From DASWHD01 sp036393335 (GTDB lineage Bacteria; CG2-30-53-67; CG2-30-70-394), in NCBI GenBank assembly GCA_036393335.1, contig DASWHD010000225.1:1-14254 (forward strand): 14,254 nt of DNA, in the 5' to 3' direction. This document shows, piece by piece, positions 6,992 to 12,659 of this stretch. The translations under genes and the position numbers were made by a program. Within the stretch, counting starts at the first letter, position 1. The number at the start of each line of letters is the position of its first letter. Under the pieces are notes generated by a model, which saw only the letters and a program-made list of their open reading frames with translations, ran no database searches and was not told the DNA's origin.

Positions 6992-7249
6992 ATGGCCAGT
7001 CTCACCATCCGCAATCTCGCTGACGACATCAAGGCCGGGTTACGCCTGCGCGCGGCCAGTCACGGCTGGTCCATGGAGGAAGAGGCGCGGCAGATCCTCA
7101 AGCAGGCGGTGCAGGCGCGAGCGACCGAGACCGGCCTGGGTAGCCTGATCCATCGTCGCTTTGCCGCGATCGGGGGGGCCGATCTGCCACACCCGGAGCG
7201 GCATCCCGTCCGCCCGCCGCCCGACCTCTCGGATACGGGCGAGGCATGA
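6992..7249 (+). CDS. FitA/VapB-type ribbon-helix-helix antitoxin
   Basis: This 85-residue Arc/FitA-like antitoxin starts 'MASLTIRNLADDIKAGLRLR', the ribbon strand plus first helix. 'ASHGWSMEEEARQILKQAV' follows as the second helix, and the Pro-rich tail would bind the PIN toxin. The ATG at 6992 has no strong ribosome site. The stop overlaps the toxin start as ATGA, the normal coupled arrangement. The frame is intact although its partner is not. It lies directly after the dehydrogenase relic. Confidence 0.88.
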   Translation: MASLTIRNLADDIKAGLRLRAASHGWSMEEEARQILKQAVQARATETGLGSLIHRRFAAIGGADLPHPERHPVRPPPDLSDTGEA

Positions 7250-7667
7250 TCCTGCTGGATACCAATGTCCTCTCCGAGCTGATGAAGGCCCGGCCGGCGA
7301 CCCAGGTGCTGGCCTGGCTGGATCGGCAACCGCACGGCGACCTCTACACCAGCGCGATCACCCGGGCCGAGATCGAGCTGGGGATCGCCCTGCTACCCCA
7401 GGGCAGGCAGCGGGATGGACTGGCCAGGGCGGCACGACGATGTTCGAGGAGGACTTCGCCGGCGCCGTACTGGCGTTCGACAACGAAGCTGCAGTGCACT
7501 ATGCCAGGCTAGTGGTGCATCGCACCCGCATCGGCCGCCCGATCTCCACCGAAGATGCGCAGATCGCCGCCATCGCCTTGCGTCACGGCCTCACCCTGGC
7601 AACCCGGAACCGCACGGACTTTCACGACATCGCCGACCTCGCCCTGGTCGATCCCTGGCAGACCTAG
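7246..7667 (+). pseudogene. VapC/FitB PIN-domain toxin, frameshifted
   Basis: This is a PIN-domain RNase gene split over two frames. The first part, from 7246, reads 'MILLDTNVLSELMKARPATQ' with D5 of the active site, then 'ITRAEIELGIALLPQGRQRD'. Near 7430-7440 the sense moves to another frame that continues as 'MFEEDFAGAVLAFDNEAAVH', 'PISTEDAQIAAIALRHGLTL', 'ATRNRTDF', with the remaining acidic residues, to TAG at 7665. One missing base restores a normal-length FitB-like toxin of about 140 residues. As it stands, the product loses half of its catalytic site. A sequencing error is the main alternative. Confidence 0.8.
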
Positions 7668-7706
7668 CCCGCATTTCTCACCCCGAATCTGCTGCGACCG
7701 CACAAC

Positions 7707-7732
7707 CGCCCTGCCTGCCGGCATGCAGGGCG
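7707..7732. terminator. Hairpin downstream of the broken vapC
   Basis: CGCCCTGC (7707-7714) pairs with GCAGGGCG (7725-7732) around a 10-base loop that contains TGCCGGCA. It begins 40 bases after the vapC stop. There is no T-run, so it may be a repeat-type hairpin or mRNA-end stabiliser and not an intrinsic terminator. Confidence 0.3.
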
Positions 7733-7752
7733 CATCTCCTGGCCCACCTCGT

Positions 7753-7866
7753 CCGCGGTAGGAGCCGGTTGTACCGGCGACCCGCGCCGCCAGGCGCGGC
7801 CGGCCTGCCTGCGGCAGGCAGGCCCTGCGGGCCGGAATCGCCGAAGGGATTCGGCTCCTACCGCGG
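7753..7866. repeat. Inverted pair of GTAG-type REP hairpins with a central palindrome (BIME-like)
   Basis: CCGCGGTAGGAGCCG at 7753-7767 is repeated as a perfect reverse complement at 7852-7866. Each copy begins a REP-like unit: GTAGGAGCCGGT-TGT-ACCGGC on the left and, on the other strand, GTAGGAGCCGAA-TCCC-TTCGGC on the right, each with its own six-base stem. Between them GGCCTGCCTGC (7802-7812) and GCAGGCAGGCC (7814-7824) form a perfect 11-base inverted repeat. This is the layout of gammaproteobacterial REP/BIME elements. It lies about 50 bases from the point where the cmr4 fragment breaks off. No RAYT transposase gene is visible. Confidence 0.7.
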
Positions 7867-7918
7867 GCCGGCCAGGATCTACGGCCATTGGCACGGGCTC
7901 GCGACGACTCCTGGTGAG

Positions 7919-8102
7919 CAATGCGGGCCAGGGCCTCGAAGCCGTGCCGCACCGCCCCCTTGATCCCGGAACCGGCGAAGCAGGGATGGCCCGTGTGGCG
8001 CTCCCGCTGGATGGGGTTGTCGATGACCCTCACCGCGCTGCCCGAGCCCAGGTGTACGGGGCTCGCCGCATAGAGGAAGACAATCGCCCTCTTTTCGAAC
8101 AT
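7919..8102 (-). pseudogene. cmr4: 5' fragment of a second cmr4
   Basis: The first 61 codons of a Cmr4 backbone protein remain: 'MFEKRAIVFLYAASPVHLGS', 'VIDNPIQRERHTGHP' and 'AGSGIKGAVRH'. The Asp at position 28 matches the residue that cuts target RNA in Cmr4 proteins. Over 53 aligned residues it is identical at 34 (about 64%) to the intact Cmr4 at 11298-12269, so it comes from a different type III-B lineage and is not a recent duplicate. AAGGAG is still present 8 bases before the ATG. Similarity stops at about 7919 near the REP pair, and the frame then runs into unrelated sequence. It cannot be functional alone. Confidence 0.85.
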
Positions 8103-8147
8103 GTGTTAGTCTCCTTGTTGATCAAGTTTCGGGTCTACTTTTGGACT

Positions 8148-8393
8148 ATGAGCACCGCGAACATCCATGAGGTGAAGGCACACCTCTCCCAGTACCTAGC
8201 CCGGGTCGAGGCGGGAGAGACGGTCACCATCTGCCGCCGCAACGAGCCGATCGCCGAACTCCGGCCGGTGGCGCCGCCATCCACGGAGCCCCGCCCCATC
8301 GGCCTGGCCAGGGGCGTGGGCCACGTGCCCCCATCCTTCTTCGAGCCGCTGGACGAGGAGCTGGTGGATCTCTTCGAAGGGCGCGCTCCGTGA
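8148..8393 (+). CDS. Phd/YefM-family antitoxin
   Basis: This 81-residue Phd-fold antitoxin contains 'NIHEVKAHLSQYLARVEAGE', 'VTICRRNEPIAELRPV', and a C-terminal toxin-binding tail ending 'FEPLDEELVDLFEG'. These are standard for Phd antitoxins paired with PIN toxins. The ATG at 8148 has no evident ribosome site. The stop TGA overlaps the GTG of the toxin by four bases. The gene is divergent from the cmr4 fragment. Confidence 0.93.
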   Translation: MSTANIHEVKAHLSQYLARVEAGETVTICRRNEPIAELRPVAPPSTEPRPIGLARGVGHVPPSFFEPLDEELVDLFEGRAP

Positions 8394-8782
8394 GGCTGCT
8401 GCTCGATAGCTGCGCCTTCCTGTGGATGATCTGGGACGAGCCGGAGATCAGCGCGCGGGCGCGCGCGCTCATCGCAGATCCGCGCAACGAGGTCTATCTG
8501 AGCGCCATCTCCCTGTGGGAGATCCTGGTGAAGCACCAGGCGGGGAGGCTGGAGCTGCACCAGCCCGTGGAGCCGGCGCGGTTCTACGCGGAGCAGCGGG
8601 AGGCCCACCGCATCTCGCCGTTGCCCCTGGAAGAGGAGGCGGTGGCGCAGCTCATGAAGCTCCCGAATCTGCACCGCGATCCCTTCGATCGCATGCTGAT
8701 CTGCCAGGCGATCGCCCATGGCCTGGCGGTGCTCACCCCCGACGCAGCCATCCAGCGCTATCCGGTCCATACCGTCTGGTAG
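8390..8782 (+). CDS. vapC: VapC-type PIN-domain toxin
   Basis: This 130-residue PIN-domain ribonuclease has the acidic active site visible and complete: D6 in 'LLLDSCAFLW', E44 in 'ISLWEILVK', D97/D100 in 'RDPFDRMLICQA', and D117 in 'LTPDAA'. The start is GTG, overlapping the antitoxin stop by four bases. It belongs to the VapC group that partners Phd antitoxins. This is the only complete PIN toxin of the three in the window. Its stop codon forms part of a strong hairpin. Confidence 0.93.
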   Translation: MRLLLDSCAFLWMIWDEPEISARARALIADPRNEVYLSAISLWEILVKHQAGRLELHQPVEPARFYAEQREAHRISPLPLEEEAVAQLMKLPNLHRDPFDRMLICQAIAHGLAVLTPDAAIQRYPVHTVW

Positions 8783-8900
8783 ACCGTAGGTCGCGGGACG
8801 CGACCTACGGTCTGATGGCGGGCGACCGCCCGCCATCCACGGGGAGGGAAACCACCCGGACCTGTGCCGGGTGGCGAGGGGGGCGCGTGGCGTCCCCCTC
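8781..8900. repeat. Four consecutive, different hairpins after vapC
   Basis: Four tight dyads follow one another with little between. (1) AGACCGTAGGTCGCG (8781-8795) / 8799-8813, 15-base perfect stem, GGA loop. (2) GATGGCGGGCG (8814-8824) / 8827-8837, 11-base stem. (3) CCACCCGG (8852-8859) / 8867-8874, 8-base stem. (4) GAGGGGGGCGC (8876-8886) / 8890-8900, 11-base stem with one G-T wobble. The first resembles a GTAG-type REP palindrome and may stop transcription from vapC and from the convergent cmr operon. The stems differ in sequence, so this is not simple tandem duplication. Confidence 0.65.
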
Positions 8901-8944
8901 CAGATCAGGGCGGCACTCACGACCATCGGCCGAGGCTCAGGCGG

Positions 8945-9325
8945 TTAACCCCTTCCGACCGGCGGTGGCCCTCGACCGGAGGGTGCCCTGCGGCTGGGCT
9001 CCGGGGCTACAACGGCGGCGAGTCCGTCGAGCTGCTCCTGAGTGATGCCATCCGCCTCGCACCCCTGCGCGAGGCCCGCTCACAGCCCTTCGTTCGCCTC
9101 CGCCACACCCACGAGCTCGAGGAGCACCTGCCACATGCTCCCCGAGGTCCCGAGGACCACCAGTCGGTCCGGCTTCGTCACCTTGCGCAGCGCCGCGCCG
9201 AAGAAGCTCGCGGGCACATCGCGGCCGCCGGGAAAGCGGTAGGTCGTCTCCTCGTAGCTGCCCCGTGTCCCGCGCACCCGACCGAGAAAGGAGAGCTGGA
9301 GTTGGAGGGGTGAGGTAGGGGGCAT
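8945..9325 (-). pseudogene. csx2: Csx2/TIGR02221-like CARF protein, nonsense-mutated and truncated
   Basis: The start of a CARF-domain accessory protein of type III CRISPR systems is recognisable: 'LQLSFLGRVRGTRGSYEETT', 'YRFPGGRDV', and 'KPDRLVVLGTSGSMWQVLLE'. CARF proteins of this family bind cyclic oligoadenylate made by Cas10 and switch on a fused effector (often HEPN RNase). A TGA at 9080-9082 interrupts 'EANEGL'. The same frame remains coding-like beyond it ('CEADGITQEQLDGLAAVV') before degenerating and ending at 8945. A full family member is roughly 400 or more residues; only about 125 codons remain, so the rest of the CARF fold and the effector domain are gone. It begins 20 bases after cmr6, the usual place for an accessory gene at an operon end. 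Confidence 0.72.
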
Positions 9326-9345
9326 TCTGGGTGACCAAGGCAGAC

Positions 9346-10620
9346 TCACGCCCCGCCACGCAGGGCCTGGATGCGGGCGCGGCGCTGTTCTGGCTTCTGC
9401 TTCTTTCCCCAGCCGATGTAGCCGTAGATCGCATCGGCGAGGGTGGCGAGCTGCTCTCGTGCCGGTTTCGGCCACCCATCCGCTTGGTTGAAGAGCTGTC
9501 CGACGCGATTCGCCAAACGACCGCCCGGCTCCCTGATCTCGTTCTTCTTGTCCTCCTCGAACCAGCCGCGCAGCTCCCGGAGGTCACGCTCCTCTTGGGT
9601 AAGCGCTGCCAGCTCCGCCTCTTGCTTCCGCTTCTCGGCCGCCGCCTCGGCGCCCTGTTCCGCGACGGCGTCCCTTGCCATCTGCCCGTAGCCCACGGCG
9701 GTCTTGGCGCCGAAGCCGAGCCAGTCGAAGGCGTGGGTGAAGGCGGCCTCCACGAGGTCACGCCAGGCGGTAGTGAGGCGGTCCGACAGGAAAGTCGGCT
9801 CGCACAGGGCAACGTGGAAGCGGAAACGGCTGTCCGGCGGGACGGTGAGGAAGTAGTTGGGGATGGGAGACTCGGCGTCGTGGGGCGGGGTCCCGTTCTG
9901 GTAGTAGCCGCCGTGGTGGGGGTTGAGGATGTCGATCTCCAGTTTCCCGTCCGGCGGCTCGATGATTGCGTCCCAGAAGGCGAGGGCGCCCTTGAGGTGG
10001 AGGTTATTCGTCCCCAGTTTCTTTCCCCCGACCTCCTCTTGCCGATCCCACGCCGCCCCCTCAACCCAGTCGAGATACGCCGTGCGGCGCTCCTCCCCGA
10101 GGTCACGCAGAGTGTCGGGCGTACCGTGCGCCGGACCCGTGAGGTAGGAGGCCGCCGTCTCCAGCCCGAACAGGCGCCAGACCGCCAGCATGTCCCAGCC
10201 GCGCCGGTCACCCCAGAGGCCGAGGGCGAGCTCCTCGGCGGCGCTGCGCACCACCCCCTTGATGGAGGAGCCCGGTAGGTAGGGCAGCCCGTACGGGTTG
10301 AGGAAGGCGAAGCCGTTCTCCAGGGGGTGCTCCATGCCGATGCCGGTCATGAAGGGGGAGGAGGACTGCGCGTGGAGGGTGATGGCGTTCTCCCCGAGAG
10401 CGCCGGCGGTCGCCTGCTGGCGGGCGATCAGCTCCTTGGTGAGGCGGCGTACATCGTCCGAGTAACGGCAGACCTCGGCGAGGGCGCGCAGCTTGGCCTC
10501 GTCACCTGCGCGATCCCACCCCTCGGCTCGCCACATGGCGAAGTAGAGGCCGAAGCGGTGGCCGGGCGGGGCGGTCTGAAACTCTTGGTCGATGTAGCGT
10601 GGCACAGCGGCGCTCGCCAT
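9346..10620 (-). CDS. cmr6: Cmr6, type III-B CRISPR RAMP protein with C-terminal extension
   Basis: Cmr6 caps the target-binding end of the type III-B filament. Diagnostic stretches in the 424 residues are 'SSPFMTGIGMEHPLENGFAF' (88-107), the RAMP turn 'LPGSSIKGVVRSAAEEL' (115-131), 'LEIDILNPHHGGYYQ' (227-241), and the terminal glycine-rich loop 'WLGFGAKTAVGYGQM' (300-314). A RAMP would normally finish near 314; about 110 more residues follow. That tail has a charged, probably coiled-coil segment (325-365) and then a helical part. The ATG at 10620 has AGGAG 8 bases upstream. An accessory hicB-like gene precedes it by 46 bases and a broken csx2 follows. Confidence 0.92.
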   Translation of the reverse strand: MASAAVPRYIDQEFQTAPPGHRFGLYFAMWRAEGWDRAGDEAKLRALAEVCRYSDDVRRLTKELIARQQATAGALGENAITLHAQSSSPFMTGIGMEHPLENGFAFLNPYGLPYLPGSSIKGVVRSAAEELALGLWGDRRGWDMLAVWRLFGLETAASYLTGPAHGTPDTLRDLGEERRTAYLDWVEGAAWDRQEEVGGKKLGTNNLHLKGALAFWDAIIEPPDGKLEIDILNPHHGGYYQNGTPPHDAESPIPNYFLTVPPDSRFRFHVALCEPTFLSDRLTTAWRDLVEAAFTHAFDWLGFGAKTAVGYGQMARDAVAEQGAEAAAEKRKQEAELAALTQEERDLRELRGWFEEDKKNEIREPGGRLANRVGQLFNQADGWPKPAREQLATLADAIYGYIGWGKKQKPEQRRARIQALRGGA

Positions 10621-10666
10621 GGCGGGACTCCTGAGCCTCCGAGATACCGGTGAGAGGCCGTATGAC

Positions 10667-10900
10667 CTACGCGAAGATCAGCCGGCGGCCCTTGGGCTGC
10701 GGGATCGGATCGCCGTGCTCCTTGGCCGTGTCGAGCCACAGGGCCATCGCCTCCTTGGCATTGGCCAAGGCCTCTTCGTGGCTGTCACCGTGGGCCATGC
10801 AGCCGGGCAGCTCCGGCACCTCGGCGATGAAGGCGTCGTCGTCGCGGCTCCAGTAAAGAATGATCTCGTAACGATCCATGACCTGTTCGTGTTTGCCCAT
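10667..10900 (-). CDS. HicB-family antitoxin-like protein embedded in the cmr operon
   Basis: This 77-residue protein has the HicB fold: 'YEIILYWSRDDDAFIAEVPE', 'LPGCMAHGDSHEEALANAKE', 'AMALWLD', ending 'GRRLIFA'. HicB antitoxins normally neutralise the small HicA RNase encoded next to them. No HicA-like frame is present: cmr5 ends 3 bases upstream and only 46 bases separate it from cmr6. The ATG at 10900 is chosen over that at 10879 because AAGGAG, overlapping the cmr5 stop, lies 6 bases before it. Cotranscription and coupling with cmr5 are therefore likely. It lacks the extra HTH or RHH domain of longer HicB proteins. Whether it has a CRISPR-related role is unknown. Confidence 0.88.
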   Translation of the reverse strand: MGKHEQVMDRYEIILYWSRDDDAFIAEVPELPGCMAHGDSHEEALANAKEAMALWLDTAKEHGDPIPQPKGRRLIFA

Positions 10901-10903
10901 CGC

Positions 10904-11308
10904 TCACTCCTTATGCGCCGCGGCGAGCTGGCGGATCCAGCGCAGGAGTGCCAGGGACTCGTCGGTGGCACGGCGGTAGAGGCCGGAGGGGGAGTTGTAG
11001 AGAGACTCCATTACCCTCCGGTAATCCGCCGCGTTCTCTGCCGCGAAGCGGCGGTCGCCGCCGAGGGGTTCTCCGCCAAACCGGCGACCGAGCCACTGGC
11101 AGATATGGTCGAGGAGGGCCGTGTGGTGACCCTTACCCTTGTCCTGCAAGAAGGCGAGGGTCTGCATCAGGCCGTTGTTCATGATCAGGGCCGGGGCCGA
11201 TTTGGCGAGGTTGATGTAGTCGCCAAGCTCTTTCTCAAGCTTGGACACGCACTGCCACGCGTAGGCGGCGCGCTGCTGATCGAGGGTCGGACGGGGATTA
11301 CTGGTCAT
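10904..11308 (-). CDS. cmr5: Cmr5, small subunit of the type III-B effector
   Basis: Cmr5 is the all-helical subunit that forms the second filament of the Cmr complex opposite Cmr4. The 134-residue protein has the family opening 'LDQQRAAYAWQCVSKL', then 'INLAKSAPALIMNNGLMQTL', 'AFLQDKGKGHHTALLDHI' and a C-terminal 'ATDESLALLRWIRQLAA'. The ATG at 11308 is used because it follows a GGGAGG and overlaps the cmr4 stop by 11 bases; the frame upstream is an out-of-frame translation of cmr4. Length is typical for the family. Confidence 0.93.
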   Translation of the reverse strand: MTSNPRPTLDQQRAAYAWQCVSKLEKELGDYINLAKSAPALIMNNGLMQTLAFLQDKGKGHHTALLDHICQWLGRRFGGEPLGGDRRFAAENAADYRRVMESLYNSPSGLYRRATDESLALLRWIRQLAAAHKE

Positions 11309-12269
11309 GACTCTCGCCTCCCGCGAAGTGGAGCGCCACCAGGCCACGGCCGGTGGTGGCGTCGCCCCCGACCTGGAGGAAGGCGTCGCGGAGCCCCTCC
11401 ACCCTTCCCTCCCCGTCGACCTTCCAGCCGCCCACGGCCTTGGCGAGGACCTCCTCGGCGCTCATCAGGCCGTTGCCGTTCGCCCCCTTCTTCCGCCGCT
11501 CCACCGTCGCCATCACCAGGGAGAGGAGGAGGGACTCTGGCGGCAGGTTCTCGGTGTAGAACAGGCCGCCATCGTCCGCCGTGCCCGAGACGTCGTCGAT
11601 GCGCACGTGGGGCTCCACCACCGTGGCGTTGCGCACGAAGTGGTTGAAGTCCTCGTCCGGGAGGAGGACGAGGTCACTCTTCAGCTTGTCGCGGAAGTAG
11701 TTGTACTCCGGAGCGGCCGGCAGGGCATGCTCGGCGAGCCACTCGGCGACCGCACGAAGTCCCTCATCGACCTGGGCCTGGTAGTCGAACGCCTCCAGGA
11801 GGAGCTTGCCGTTGTCCAAGGTGGCATCCGACGCCGCGCGGGCAGTGTTGTCCCCGACGGACAGCTCGGACCACGCCGCCACCCCGGCGGCGGCCAGGCC
11901 ACGCCGGGCGCGGGCGAGCGCCGTGGCAGAGGTCGCGTAGACGAAGCTCCGCTTGAGGCAGCGCACCGGGAAGCAGACGAGCTGGGCGTCACCGAAGTTG
12001 AGGGCGCCGGCGTGGTCGTCGGCGTTACCACTGTCGGGGCCGAAGATGCGGTGGAGCATGGAGCCGGCGCCGTTCCGCCGCTGCGCCTCCGGGAGCTGGC
12101 TCCACACGTGGTGGCGGATCGCCCCCTTGAGACCGGAGCCGGCCATCATGGGATGGCCCGTATGGCGCTCCCGCTGGATCGGGTTGTCGATGATCCCCAG
12201 GGCCGTGCCCGCCCCCATGTGGACGGGGCTGAGGCAATAGATGAAGAGGGGGCGTTTTGCCTGGAACAT
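11298..12269 (-). CDS. cmr4: Cmr4, backbone nuclease subunit of type III-B effector
   Basis: Cmr4 polymerises along the crRNA and cuts bound target RNA at 6-base intervals. The 323-residue product has 'FIYCLSPVHMGAGTALG', 'IIDNPIQRERHTGHP' and 'AGSGLKGAIRHHVW'. D28 in 'IIDNPIQR' corresponds to the catalytic Asp known from archaeal Cmr4. 'FGPDSGNADDHAGALNFGDA' and, at the C-terminus, 'LQVGGDATTGRGLVALHFAG' are the other conserved RAMP segments. It is slightly longer than most family members (about 300). The start at 12269 follows GGGAGAGACC; the frame upstream belongs to the vapC relic. The cmr5 start overlaps its end. Confidence 0.95.
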   Translation of the reverse strand: MFQAKRPLFIYCLSPVHMGAGTALGIIDNPIQRERHTGHPMMAGSGLKGAIRHHVWSQLPEAQRRNGAGSMLHRIFGPDSGNADDHAGALNFGDAQLVCFPVRCLKRSFVYATSATALARARRGLAAAGVAAWSELSVGDNTARAASDATLDNGKLLLEAFDYQAQVDEGLRAVAEWLAEHALPAAPEYNYFRDKLKSDLVLLPDEDFNHFVRNATVVEPHVRIDDVSGTADDGGLFYTENLPPESLLLSLVMATVERRKKGANGNGLMSAEEVLAKAVGGWKVDGEGRVEGLRDAFLQVGGDATTGRGLVALHFAGGESHDQ

Positions 12270-12291
12270 GGTCTCTCTCCCGTGCCGACAT

Positions 12292-12411
12292 TCAACGAAG
12301 CGGCGATACCCGCAACCGTCCCGCAGCGGCCGTGGCAAGCCGCTGATCATTGGTCCAGATCTCCTCGCAGCCGCCGGTGATGGCGCAGCTATCGAGATCG
12401 ACCCGAGGCAT
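12292..12411 (-). pseudogene. PIN toxin (vapC) with a large internal deletion
   Basis: A 39-codon frame begins 4 bases after the antitoxin stop. Its start, 'MPRVDLDSCAI', looks like the first strand of a PIN domain with its first catalytic Asp. Its end, 'GCEEIWTNDQRLATAAAGRL', looks like the last PIN segment with the final Asp. The middle, normally around 90 residues including the other acidic residues, is absent, and the frame is kept across the junction. The product cannot form an active site. I infer an in-frame deletion inside a former vapBC pair. This reading relies on recognising both PIN ends. Confidence 0.65.
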
Positions 12412-12415
12412 CCGC

Positions 12416-12649
12416 TTACTCCCAGCTCGCACGCTCGGAGGCGAGGTAGCGATCGATCTCCTCTGTGCTCCGTGGACTCTCGGGCTCCTGGAGTCTGTCG
12501 AGAAACTCGTCGAGGCCACCGTTTTTTGTTCGCCCCCCTTCCGGGAGTAAGACGATCACCTCGGCTGGCCCTATGACCACATCCTCCGGGAGGTGCAGGT
12601 GGAGGGTGTGGTCGGGTTCCACGTTTCCGGTCAGTTTGATGGCACGCAT
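12416..12649 (-). CDS. VapB-like antitoxin inside the cmr operon
   Basis: This 77-residue small antitoxin is of the type that accompanies PIN toxins. 'MRAIKLTGNVEPDHTLHLHL' and 'GPAEVIVLLPEGG' form an AbrB-like beta-rich start, and 'LDEFLDRLQEPESPRSTEEI' plus 'DRYLASERASWE' form the toxin-wrapping tail. GAGGA precedes the ATG at 12649. It begins 10 bases after cmr3 and is followed by the deleted vapC and cmr4, all on one strand, so it should be cotranscribed with cmr. The reading frame is intact while its toxin is not. Confidence 0.8.
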   Translation of the reverse strand: MRAIKLTGNVEPDHTLHLHLPEDVVIGPAEVIVLLPEGGRTKNGGLDEFLDRLQEPESPRSTEEIDRYLASERASWE

Positions 12650-12659
12650 GGCGGATCCT

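Noticed and set aside
7668..7918. Possible CRISPR array in the repeat-rich stretch
   Set aside because: The repeats are inverted hairpins, not direct repeats with regular unique spacers. No CRISPR repeat was seen anywhere in the window.
7509..8102. A 197-codon protein starting with the Cmr4-like segment
   Set aside because: Only the first 61 or so codons are Cmr4. The rest translates REP hairpins and the antisense of vapC, so it is a relic and not a new protein.
8135..8926. Minus-strand 263-codon frame over phd-vapC
   Set aside because: It lies opposite two well-recognised, overlapping plus-strand genes and crosses the hairpin cluster; its composition is shadow-like.
8937..10211. Minus-strand 424-codon frame overlapping cmr6
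   Set aside because: It is in the wrong frame relative to cmr6 and csx2, and Ser/Thr/Arg-rich as expected of an out-of-frame high-GC read.
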